Below, piece after piece: positions 35,663 to 42,758 of a stretch of 64,000 bases of DNA. The position numbers and the translations under genes are program-made. The notes beneath the pieces are model-generated. The model was not told where the DNA came from. It saw only the letters and a list, made by a program, of their open reading frames with translations, and ran no database searches. Source of the stretch: an uncultured Kordia sp. (GTDB lineage Bacteria > Bacteroidota > Bacteroidia > Flavobacteriales > Flavobacteriaceae); NCBI RefSeq assembly GCF_947496985.1, contig NZ_CANMEZ010000015.1, forward strand, positions 1 to 64,000, written 5' to 3'. Every line of letters begins with the position of its first letter. The first letter of the stretch is position 1.

Positions 35663-35863
35663 ATGAAAAAAAAGAAATTAAAATCATTGCACGTTAATAA
35701 GGAAAAAATAAGTTCTTTAGCTGCAATGCAAAGTATTAAAGGAGCATCTTGGATTTGCACTGGAGCTACTTGCTTTAATTGTCCACATCAAGGTCAAACC
35801 AATGAAGGTCCATGTCCAGGAGGTACTTCTGGCTGTATCCCTAATGGTTGTCATATACCATAG
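35663..35863 (+). CDS. Array precursor 3, lanthipeptide-type
   Basis: The 66-residue peptide has leader MKKKKLKSLHVNKEKISSL. The expected GG is replaced by SIKGAS, so cleavage may be at GA. The core has five cysteines (ICTGATCFNC, GPCPGG, GCIP, GCHIP). It shares the block NEGPCPGGT(S/A)GC with the next gene, and both genes share the upstream leader, so they are duplicates. Confidence 0.75.
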   Translation: MKKKKLKSLHVNKEKISSLAAMQSIKGASWICTGATCFNCPHQGQTNEGPCPGGTSGCIPNGCHIP

Positions 35864-35898
35864 ACATCATTTCATATAAAATATCTAGGTTAAACACG

Positions 35899-35930
35899 AA
35901 AGAGAATGTAGTAAAATGCATTCTCTTTTT
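35899..35930 (+). terminator. Terminator after array precursor 3
   Basis: AAAGAGAATG pairs with CATTCTCTTT and a T-run follows. The same stem sequence is found after array precursors 4 and, slightly changed, 5. Confidence 0.8.
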
Positions 35931-36040
35931 TATATACTATTGAATTAAATGCATAAACACTAAAAACCAATTATATTAAATACTGATCTATTTCGTTTAA
36001 ATTGGGTTTGTCTTTCTTTTTTTCTACTCAAAACTCTCAT

Positions 36041-36110
36041 AATATTGTTCTCAGATCGATCTAGTACTGGGAAAGCCGAAACCCTAAATAGTAGGCGTTA
36101 CATTAACATT
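36041..36110 (+). promoter_or_regulatory. Conserved 5' leader, copy 2
   Basis: Second copy of the block at 35581-35649, ending 8 bases before the ATG at 36119. Here the palindrome is perfect (AGATCGATCT, 36053-36062). The loop between GGG and CCC differs from copy 1 while the GGG/CCC and TACT/AGTA pairs are kept, which suggests a folded RNA or a paired protein site. Confidence 0.6.
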
Positions 36111-36118
36111 ATTTTATT

Positions 36119-36355
36119 ATGAAAAAAAGAAATTTAAAATCCTTAAATATCAAAAAGGAAAAAGTAAGCGTATTAAACAACCTTACAGGAGGTTTTGGAT
36201 TTACAAGTTTTGTTGGTTGTCATTCGAACATTTCTTTATGCTTATGTTCTGGAAGCCCTATTTGTAATGGAACTCCTTTACAAACTGATGAAGGTCCATG
36301 TCCGGGAGGAACTGCAGGTTGTGAAAACGGCACAGGAACTTGTCAAATACCGTAG
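36119..36355 (+). CDS. Array precursor 4, lanthipeptide-type
   Basis: The 78-residue peptide has leader MKKRNLKSLNIKKEKVSVL and motif LTGGFG. Its core has seven cysteines (GCHSN, LCLCSG, ICNG, GPCPGG, GCENG, TCQIP). It is the longer duplicate of array precursor 3, with the shared EGPCPGGTAGC segment and an IP end. Ser/Thr are common around the cysteines. Confidence 0.77.
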   Translation: MKKRNLKSLNIKKEKVSVLNNLTGGFGFTSFVGCHSNISLCLCSGSPICNGTPLQTDEGPCPGGTAGCENGTGTCQIP

Positions 36356-36383
36356 AGTTAATATATATTTTAGTTTAAACATG

Positions 36384-36413
36384 AAAGAGAATGTAAATAG
36401 TTGCATTCTCTTT
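36384..36413 (+). terminator. Terminator after array precursor 4
   Basis: The AAAGAGAATG stem and its complement are conserved with the hairpin at 35899, with a different loop. Confidence 0.75.
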
Positions 36414-36470
36414 TGAATTAAGGAAAAGCTGAAAACCATAAGAGTAAGCATAATTTAACTTTATTTAGAT

Positions 36471-36620
36471 ATGAAAAAAAAGAAAAATATCAGATTATCA
36501 TTAAGAAAAAATATGATTTCCTCTTTCAATTTACTTAATGTAAAAGGAGGTAATGATGAACTAACTGCTTCTGGTTGTGGATGCCAAAACTCAATAGCAA
36601 TATGCCGTCCTACATTTTAA
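36471..36620 (+). CDS. Array precursor 5, short lanthipeptide-type
   Basis: The 49-residue peptide has leader MKKKKNIRLSLRKNMISSF, motif NVKGG and a 22-residue core with three cysteines (SGCGCQNS, ICRPTF). The core is small enough for one or two rings. The gene has its own terminator and about 115 bases of spacer before it. Confidence 0.68.
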   Translation: MKKKKNIRLSLRKNMISSFNLLNVKGGNDELTASGCGCQNSIAICRPTF

Positions 36621-36643
36621 ATTAAAAAATATTTATTGTTTTG

Positions 36644-36676
36644 AAAGAGAATACGGTTTTACAGTATTCTCTTTTT
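36644..36676 (+). terminator. Terminator after array precursor 5
   Basis: AAAGAGAATAC pairs with GTATTCTCTTT, with a T-run. It is a variant of the two preceding terminators with a compensatory change at the stem top. Confidence 0.8.
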
Positions 36677-36743
36677 TATATTCTGATAAGACTTTGGTGT
36701 AATTTTTGATAAAATAAAGCATATTAACATTAACAAAATTATT

Positions 36744-36887
36744 ATGAAAAAGGTATCAAACAAGTACTTTCAGTTAAACAAAATGAACGTATCTAAATTA
36801 AACACAGAAACTAAGAATGCAATTTTAGGAGGTAATCCTCCATTTTCAAGAACAACTGTAGATTTTAATACTAGAAATAATTGTTAA
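36744..36887 (+). CDS. Array precursor 6, short lanthipeptide-type
   Basis: The 47-residue peptide reads MKKVSNKYFQLNKMNVSKL, then NAILGG and a 17-residue core NPPFSRTTVDFNTRNNC. The only cysteine is the last residue. It could form one large ring with an upstream Ser or Thr, or be an unmodified signal peptide. The gene follows array precursor 5 by 123 bases. Confidence 0.65.
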   Translation: MKKVSNKYFQLNKMNVSKLNTETKNAILGGNPPFSRTTVDFNTRNNC

Positions 36888-36930
36888 TACAAACTGAAAG
36901 AGCAATCTTAGTTAAATAAAATATTTTACA

Positions 36931-36961
36931 ACCAAAGAAGTTAATTTCTTTGGTTTTTTTG
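36931..36961 (+). terminator. Terminator at the end of the precursor array
   Basis: ACCAAAGAA pairs with TTTCTTTGGT (one bulge) and an 8-T run follows. It closes the array before the nitroreductase gene. Confidence 0.8.
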
Positions 36962-36985
36962 TTCTCAGTAAGATTAGTAAGTTTG
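36958..36985 (+). promoter_or_regulatory. Promoter placing the start site at the nitroreductase ATG
   Basis: TAAGTTTG at 36978-36985 is an exact TAnnTTTG match and TTTG at 36958-36961 can serve as -33. The expected start of transcription falls at or next to the ATG at 36990, so the mRNA may have almost no leader. Confidence 0.45.
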
Positions 36986-36989
36986 TTAC

Positions 36990-37724
36990 ATGACCTCAGA
37001 AAAAACAGTAACCGAAGCTATTCAATACAGGCGCTCTGTACGCGTTTTTGATAAAGATGTGAATATTGACACAGAAAAAGTCAAACAATGCCTTAAAAAC
37101 GCAGTATTAGCACCTACCAGTAGTAATTTACAATTATGGGAGTTTTATCATATCACAGATGAAACAGTTTTGAAACAACTCACAGTAGCTTGTTTAGATC
37201 AAAATGCTGCAAAAACAGCCAAACAATTAGTTGTAGTGGTTGCCAGAAAAGACAAATGGAAACAACGTGCTAACGCAAATGTTGGCTTTTTAAAAAATCT
37301 CTATGGAAATAAACCCAAGGAAGAATATACCAAAAGAGAAAAATTTGCTTTAAACTATTATCAAAAGTTGATTCCTCCTATTTATGCAGAGTTTTTAGGT
37401 ATTTATGGCTGGTTAAAATATGTAGTTTCTAATTGCATTGGATTATTTAGACCAATCTACAGGCAAGTCCGCTTGAGCGATTTACGCATTGTAGCACATA
37501 AAAGTGCTGGATTGGCTGCACAGAATTTTATGATAAGCATGGCTGCTATTGGATACGATACTTGTCCAATGGAGGGAAGCGACACGTTACGTGTAAAAAA
37601 GATACTGAAACTTCCACGTGGTGCAGAAATCAACATGATTATTGGCTGCGGCGTTCGTTCTGAAAAAGGAATTTACGGTCCGCAATTCAGAGTTCCATTT
37701 GAAAGTACTTATTTTAAGGTTTAA
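36990..37724 (+). CDS. Nitroreductase family protein
   Basis: The 244-residue flavoprotein has the nitroreductase/FRP fold. The start TVTEAIQYRRSVRVFDKDV carries the FMN-binding Arg-Arg-Ser-type motif; LAPTSSNLQLWEF and the late segment AAIGYDTCPMEG are typical of the family. An internal insert near 110-155 (LKNLYGNKPKEEYTKRE, IYAEFLGIYGWLKYVV) is longer than in the NfsB group. The substrate is unknown. It stands alone between the precursor array and a secreted hydrolase. Confidence 0.87.
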   Translation: MTSEKTVTEAIQYRRSVRVFDKDVNIDTEKVKQCLKNAVLAPTSSNLQLWEFYHITDETVLKQLTVACLDQNAAKTAKQLVVVVARKDKWKQRANANVGFLKNLYGNKPKEEYTKREKFALNYYQKLIPPIYAEFLGIYGWLKYVVSNCIGLFRPIYRQVRLSDLRIVAHKSAGLAAQNFMISMAAIGYDTCPMEGSDTLRVKKILKLPRGAEINMIIGCGVRSEKGIYGPQFRVPFESTYFKV

Positions 37725-37846
37725 GGAAATTAAATAATTCAAAATTCAGGAAATCGTTAATGTTTATTTAAAATTGAATGGTTCAATAGCTAAAATTGTA
37801 ACTTGTTTCCTGTTTTTAGAAATATTCAATATAATTTTTTTAGATC

Positions 37847-38674
37847 ATGAAACGTTTTCAACTTCTTGCCATATTTTTTCTTATTAGCTTTATTATACCG
37901 AGTGTATCTACAGCTTGCTCAGTATTGTTTTATGTAGATATAAAAACTGGCAAAGTATATGCTGTGAATAATGAAGATTATTGGTTAGACACAAAAGCAT
38001 ATATTCAAATTGAACCAAAAACAAAAAAGAAACATGCCCGTTTGTGGTATGGTTGGGATGATTTTGCACAAGGTGGAATTAATGATAAAGGGCTTTTCTT
38101 TGATGCCGCTGTAACTCCGATACAAGAAAAAGTTAAAGGATTTAAAAACCCAATGAGCAATATTGGTGATAAAATTTTAGCTAAATGTGCTACTGTTGAG
38201 GAAGCCATTGCTTTTTTAGACAAGAAAAAAATTGCATTAGATAGAAGTCATATTATGTTTGGTGATAAATCAGGAAAAGCGGTTATTATTGAATGGATAA
38301 AAGGCAAAAAAATAATTCATTGGCGAAAAGAGAATGAAATGATTATGACCAATTATCTTTTGTCTAAACCTAATGCAGGAAATTATCCGTGTAAACGCTA
38401 TGAAAGTATTCAACATAGAATTGATGCTATGGAAAAAAGCGAAGAAGAAATTACACTTCTAAAGGTTGGAAATACTGTTGGACAAGCTGTTCAAGTTCCA
38501 TACACAACAAAAGAAGGTCGTGCTGTAGGTACGCTATACACTTCTTTTATCAATATTACTGATAATGAGTTTGTTTTATGTCATAAATTGAACAATGCAA
38601 ATTTAGTAAAGCTTGATTTAACTAAAGAATTCGCAAAAAAGAAACGACAAAAGATTATGCTAAAAGATAAATAA
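37847..38674 (+). CDS. Secreted Ntn hydrolase, linear amide (choloylglycine-like) family
   Basis: The 275-residue precursor has a signal peptide (LLAIFFLISFIIPSVST), cut before ACS so that Cys24 becomes the N-terminal nucleophile. The mature part begins CSVLFYVDIKTGKVYAVNNEDYW, as in the acylase/isopenicillin N acyltransferase-like group, and has a GGINDKGLFFDA strand pair. It is probably periplasmic and hydrolyses a linear amide. The substrate is unknown. Confidence 0.8.
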   Translation: MKRFQLLAIFFLISFIIPSVSTACSVLFYVDIKTGKVYAVNNEDYWLDTKAYIQIEPKTKKKHARLWYGWDDFAQGGINDKGLFFDAAVTPIQEKVKGFKNPMSNIGDKILAKCATVEEAIAFLDKKKIALDRSHIMFGDKSGKAVIIEWIKGKKIIHWRKENEMIMTNYLLSKPNAGNYPCKRYESIQHRIDAMEKSEEEITLLKVGNTVGQAVQVPYTTKEGRAVGTLYTSFINITDNEFVLCHKLNNANLVKLDLTKEFAKKKRQKIMLKDK

Positions 38675-38697
38675 TTGGTTTGCGTTTTTAGTCGAAA

Positions 38698-39354
38698 CTA
38701 CTTACTATTCACTAAATTATTTCGAATTGCATATAAAACAAGGCCTATTCTACTTTTTACTTTAAAATGTTTGAATAAAGATTCTCGATAACCATCAATG
38801 GTTTTTGGGCTCAGGCACATTTCTTGTGCTATTTCTTTATATGTCATTTCGGTACAAGCCAACTTCAAAAACATCAATTCGGTATCCTTTAATGGTTTTC
38901 CATTTTTTACATCTTTATCATTTCCTCCATGAAGTGAATTTAATAAAGTAGTAGCTACACGTTCTGAATAGTAAATTCCATTAGAAATTACTTCATTTAA
39001 TGCTTTGTAAAATATTTCAGGATGAATATCTTTCAGCAGATATCCTTTCGCGCCTAAGCGCAACATTTTTATAATAGTTTCCTCATGATCGTCCATAGAA
39101 AGTGCTAATACTTGTATGCTAGGACGGTTCTCTTTGATCCATTCCATGGTTTCAAAACCATTCATTACAGGCATATTTATATCTAACAAGATAATATCTG
39201 GGACATTTTCAGATTCTAATAATTTTTTTATCAGTTCACTTCCATTCTTTACATGGTATAAAACCTCAAACTCCTCAAATGTGTTCACTAAACCTTGTAA
39301 AGATTGAGCAAAAAGCAAATGATCATCGACAATAACAACTGAATGTTTCTTCAT
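38698..39354 (-). CDS. NarL/LuxR-type response regulator
   Basis: The 218-residue protein has a receiver domain (acidic pocket VVIVDDHLLF, phosphoacceptor Asp58 in LLDINMP, KGYLLKD at its end) and a LuxR-type helix-turn-helix (TYKEIAQEMCLSPKTIDGYRESLFKHF). It is the last gene of a five-gene minus-strand operon and starts 1 base after the histidine kinase gene ends, so the two form a pair. Target genes are not evident. Confidence 0.92.
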   Translation of the reverse strand: MKKHSVVIVDDHLLFAQSLQGLVNTFEEFEVLYHVKNGSELIKKLLESENVPDIILLDINMPVMNGFETMEWIKENRPSIQVLALSMDDHEETIIKMLRLGAKGYLLKDIHPEIFYKALNEVISNGIYYSERVATTLLNSLHGGNDKDVKNGKPLKDTELMFLKLACTEMTYKEIAQEMCLSPKTIDGYRESLFKHFKVKSRIGLVLYAIRNNLVNSK

Positions 39355-39355
39355 A

Positions 39356-40138
39356 CTATTTTTTATACGGATAGGATAAAGTTAAGGAAACTCCTTTATT
39401 TTTCGCAGATTTCATATTGAATTCTGTTTTTATGATAGCCGCACGACTTTTCATATTGATTAATCCTGATCCTTTTTCTATTTCTCCTTCATCAAATCCA
39501 ACACCATCATCTTTGGCTACAATTAGCAATTGATCTTCGTTAAAATTAAGATGTACTGCTAAGTTCTTTGCTTTTGAATGCTTAATTGCATTTGAGAAAA
39601 ACTCTTGTAATATTCTAAATAATATTATTTCTTCTTTAATATCTAACTGCCTTTCCTCGCCTTCTACATGTAAGGTTGCTGCTAAGAAATTTAATTTATT
39701 AAATCGTTCTAACTCTACTTCTATTGATTTTACCAATCCCATATTTTGAATAATTTCGGTATTCATGGTTTTGGATAATGAACGTATTTCTTGTAAACTT
39801 TTCCCAACTATTTCACTTACATCATTTAACTTTTCTTTGTTTTCTTCTGCTAATTGTGTTCCTAGTATATTAATGTGCATACGTGCTACAGACAATAGTT
39901 GCCCTATATTATCATGTAATTCCCAGCTCATATTTTGCAATGCTTGTTCTTGGATTTCAATTTGCGATTTCGCAATTTCTTCCATGTATCTTTTTTCTGC
40001 TTCTTTCTTTTCAAGAATAAACTTTAGCTTGCGCTTTTGAAAGAAAACAAATAAAATAACTAACGTTATCAATATTGTCAACAACACAAGTGATGTAGCA
40101 GCAACAATTACAAGCATTTGAACTTTTTCAGCTTCCAT
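39356..40138 (-). CDS. Sensor histidine kinase, NarX-like (HisKA_3) with one TM helix
   Basis: The 260-residue kinase has a single N-terminal TM helix (about 8-32), a coiled-coil linker, the HisKA_3 motif SWELHDNIGQLLS with His75, and a short ATPase domain (DDGVGFDEGEIEKGSGLINM). No sensor domain is present in the chain. The start overlaps the stop of the small TM gene upstream (TAATG), and the response regulator follows directly. Sensing probably comes from the membrane proteins encoded in the same operon. Confidence 0.9.
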   Translation of the reverse strand: MEAEKVQMLVIVAATSLVLLTILITLVILFVFFQKRKLKFILEKKEAEKRYMEEIAKSQIEIQEQALQNMSWELHDNIGQLLSVARMHINILGTQLAEENKEKLNDVSEIVGKSLQEIRSLSKTMNTEIIQNMGLVKSIEVELERFNKLNFLAATLHVEGEERQLDIKEEIILFRILQEFFSNAIKHSKAKNLAVHLNFNEDQLLIVAKDDGVGFDEGEIEKGSGLINMKSRAAIIKTEFNMKSAKNKGVSLTLSYPYKK

Positions 40139-40305
40139 TATTTTACTTTTTGTGTATTAAAATAATTCATACTCTCACGGTAGCTCAGCAATTTTTTTGT
40201 TTTTTTTCGATGCCAAATAAAAAATAGTGTTATAAAAACAAGTGTGCTAAAAAATAAGGTAGCAGAAGTTATAATTACTATTAATTCTATACCTAAATTT
40301 ATCAT
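40138..40305 (-). CDS. Small single-TM protein resembling the kinase N-terminus
   Basis: The 55-residue protein MINLGIELIVIITSATLFF... has one TM helix followed by the basic stretch WHRKKTKKLLSYRES. Its start overlaps the stop of the 226-residue membrane protein (ATGA), and its stop overlaps the kinase start. A longer frame from 40374 would overlap the upstream gene by 70 bases. The layout TM helix plus basic linker copies that of the kinase that follows. It may dimerise with the kinase or link it to the multi-TM protein. The frame coupling supports a real gene. Confidence 0.65.
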   Translation of the reverse strand: MINLGIELIVIITSATLFFSTLVFITLFFIWHRKKTKKLLSYRESMNYFNTQKVK

Positions 40306-40982
40306 AACAAATCTGAAGTTTCGATTTCTGTATTTTTTCTCATCGTAAAAAATCCAATAATAAAACAGAAACACATTAAAAAATTTAAGAAAAATAGTAC
40401 TATGCTAAATATTCTAGAATCTCCTAGAAGGAAAAATTTATGAGCTATTTGAAAAGGTAAAAAAGTCCCGTGAAACAGCAAAATTCCGAGACTAAACCAA
40501 AAATGAGTTGATTTTGTAATATTCAAAACCATATCACTTTTAAATACTTCAACAAAGTAAAAGCATATTGATATTATCAAAAATATCACACCCAAAGCGT
40601 ATGTATAGCTTTGAATCCCTGTATAAAAATCTTGAATAAAAAATGCATTGATCAATGCAAAAGCTAAAAATATCAATGCAAAAATTATAATTAAATTTCT
40701 TTTAAGTTTTGGTTTAATCAATCGATAATACCAATAATAATAAAAAAGCATGAATATAATAATATAGGTACTGTAAACTGGATAATTTAGCATACCAAAC
40801 CATGAGTAGAATTTACTTCCGAAAAAATCAAACCCTGCCATCACCCATATTGACAATAAAAAATATTCAGTCTTAGCAAACTCTCTTTTTTGGTATTTCA
40901 CATAATTAATTATATAAAAAATCAACCCAATAATTGCAGTTGCTAAGACTAAATATTTAGATAAAAAACGTAATTCTTCCAT
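40302..40982 (-). CDS. Seven-TM-like membrane protein of a two-component operon
   Basis: The 226-residue protein is almost entirely hydrophobic, with about seven TM helices (for example IIGLIFYIINYV, YIIIFMLFYYYWYY, IIFALIFLAFALINAFF). The end KNTEIETSDLL is cytoplasmic and soluble. It has no named domain I can recognise. In its place, directly before a kinase lacking a sensor, it could be the receptor part of a split sensor kinase. It may instead be a transporter-like co-sensor. Confidence 0.7.
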   Translation of the reverse strand: MEELRFLSKYLVLATAIIGLIFYIINYVKYQKREFAKTEYFLLSIWVMAGFDFFGSKFYSWFGMLNYPVYSTYIIIFMLFYYYWYYRLIKPKLKRNLIIIFALIFLAFALINAFFIQDFYTGIQSYTYALGVIFLIISICFYFVEVFKSDMVLNITKSTHFWFSLGILLFHGTFLPFQIAHKFFLLGDSRIFSIVLFFLNFLMCFCFIIGFFTMRKNTEIETSDLL

Positions 40983-40997
40983 TAATTAATTAAGTAT

Positions 40998-41417
40998 TTA
41001 TCCACCATAATTAATTTGAGGAGGATTTCCTTGATCTCCCATGTTCATTGGAGAAATTTCTATGACGTCTTCACTATTACCTTTGTTATTCTCTCCAAAA
41101 AGAGCTGTATTTGATTTTGTTGGACACATAAATAAGGTATTTTGTCCTGCTTTAGACTGATCTTCAGCATTTTCGGGATAGACACCAAAATAGAATCGAA
41201 TTCCATCAATTGGAATCTTTTTCTCCAAAGCCTGTTCTTTTACATAATTGATATAACCTTCCAAATCTTCTAGCGAATACCAGCTAGAACAAGCGAAATT
41301 ATCATCATTACTTTCAGCGCCAAAGCCATCTTTCTGCTTTGCTTTGTAACAAGCATTCAATTCTGCCGCTTGTTCATTAGTAATAAGTTTGTCATTAGGG
41401 GTTTTGTAGTCACTCAT
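40998..41417 (-). CDS. Cytoplasmic protein of unknown function, first gene of the two-component operon
   Basis: The start MSDYKTPNDKLITNEQAAEL is chosen over an ATG 30 bases upstream because it begins at a typical charged N-terminus. The 139-residue protein has no signal or TM segment. Recognisable stretches are the helical EDLEGYINYVKEQALEKK and GIRFYFGVYPENA, and a Gly/Asn-rich tail. It lies 15 bases before the membrane protein gene and may be the ligand-binding or regulatory member of the system. I cannot assign a family. Confidence 0.65.
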   Translation of the reverse strand: MSDYKTPNDKLITNEQAAELNACYKAKQKDGFGAESNDDNFACSSWYSLEDLEGYINYVKEQALEKKIPIDGIRFYFGVYPENAEDQSKAGQNTLFMCPTKSNTALFGENNKGNSEDVIEISPMNMGDQGNPPQINYGG

Positions 41418-41674
41418 ACTTATAATATTATTGATTATTGTCACCAATTTATCTATAAACTAGCACATAACAAAAACTTCAAGCAACGTAATTTATTCGA
41501 AATTATTATAAAAAACTGATAATTAGATTTTTAACTGTTTTTTAGTATTTAAAAATCAGGAATTTTCCTTTTCAAAAGGGGCTTTTTCCCCTTTATTTGC
41601 GGAACTTTCCTCTTGTTCGCTGTTAGAAGACATAGTATTTTCGCCATACAACTATTTAATAAAGCGACCTCCAA

Positions 41675-41932
41675 ATGACTACAATCGATAAAAACATGAA
41701 TGCTTCTCGCGTGATTATTCAATCACATATAGATAAAGCATTTTCTGAAAAGTTCATTCAATGGAATGATGGGCTTAATTATACCGAGTTTATTAGGGCG
41801 TTATGGCGATTATTTCGAAATCATGATACTTTTAAAGACGGAACACAAAGTATTTTGTCAAAGTTGAGCGAAGAAGATGCTATGCAATTACTTTCTGATG
41901 AAATAGATATTACGAAATTGAAATCATATTAA
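41675..41932 (+). CDS. Small conserved-looking protein of unknown function
   Basis: The 85-residue helical protein (MTTIDKNMNASRVIIQSHI...) has the charged segment ILSKLSEEDAMQLLSDEID and no signal. Its last 23 bases overlap the end of the convergent pxpC gene. A short frame of ordinary composition with no relative known to me, so it is reported with moderate confidence. Confidence 0.5.
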   Translation: MTTIDKNMNASRVIIQSHIDKAFSEKFIQWNDGLNYTEFIRALWRLFRNHDTFKDGTQSILSKLSEEDAMQLLSDEIDITKLKSY

Positions 41933-42758
41933 ATCGTATCGTATCTCTTGTATGTTTTTGCGAAAGCCTATTTATACTAGCTTCACCTAGCTGCAATATT
42001 CTTGGATAACCACCAGTTGTTTGACAATCTTTCATTAATATTATTAACTTTCCTGAAGGTGTTAACTGAATTGTCCCTGGTAATACTGCCGAAGTTATGA
42101 TGGACGGAAAATCATTTTCGAGTGTTTCTTTGAGTTGATATGCCATTCTATTGTTTAATCCGATAGAAAATATGTCATTTTGAAGCTGTTCTTGTTGTTT
42201 TTTTGATAAAAAATCAAATTCTGGTCCTTTATATACGTCTATTTCATTGTTTTGAAACATTTCTTTGTTCACCACGATATTGGCATTTGATAAGATTTGC
42301 TTTATTGTTGCTTTGTAAGGAATGAAATCTCCTTCCTCCACACGTGACTTTTGAGTGACTCCGTCATAAAAACTACGACTTTTCAACACTTTCGTTGTTT
42401 GAAAACCTTTTTTAATCGCCAAATAAGCTCTTACACCGTATTTTCTAACACCAAATTCAAGTTGATCACCTTTTGCTATGTTTATTAGACTATTTAGCTT
42501 GACAGGCTTTTTATTTAGTTTAGGAGATAAATCTGCTCCACAGATTACTAATTGCGTTGTTTCATGAAAGTATAATTTTGGACCTTGTAATGTAATTTCT
42601 AAAACTGCATTCTTTTCATTATTCCCTAATAAATGATTTGCCAATTTTGCATGATGTTCATCCATAATTCCTGAAATAGGAACACCATAATTTCGATACC
42701 CAAATCGACCTAAATCTTGGACAGAAGTATACAATCCACTTTGTAAAATTTCTACCAT
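41910..42758 (-). CDS. pxpC: 5-oxoprolinase subunit C (PxpC/KipA-like)
   Basis: PxpC works with PxpA and PxpB to hydrolyse 5-oxoproline to glutamate with ATP. The 282-residue protein shows the family's N-terminus (LYTSVQDLGRFGYRNYGVP) and the segments GNNEKNAVLEITLQGP and MKDCQTTGGYPRI. It overlaps the end of the pxpAB gene by 7 bases, so the two are translationally coupled. Confidence 0.9.
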   Translation of the reverse strand: MVEILQSGLYTSVQDLGRFGYRNYGVPISGIMDEHHAKLANHLLGNNEKNAVLEITLQGPKLYFHETTQLVICGADLSPKLNKKPVKLNSLINIAKGDQLEFGVRKYGVRAYLAIKKGFQTTKVLKSRSFYDGVTQKSRVEEGDFIPYKATIKQILSNANIVVNKEMFQNNEIDVYKGPEFDFLSKKQQEQLQNDIFSIGLNNRMAYQLKETLENDFPSIITSAVLPGTIQLTPSGKLIILMKDCQTTGGYPRILQLGEASINRLSQKHTRDTIRFNMISIS

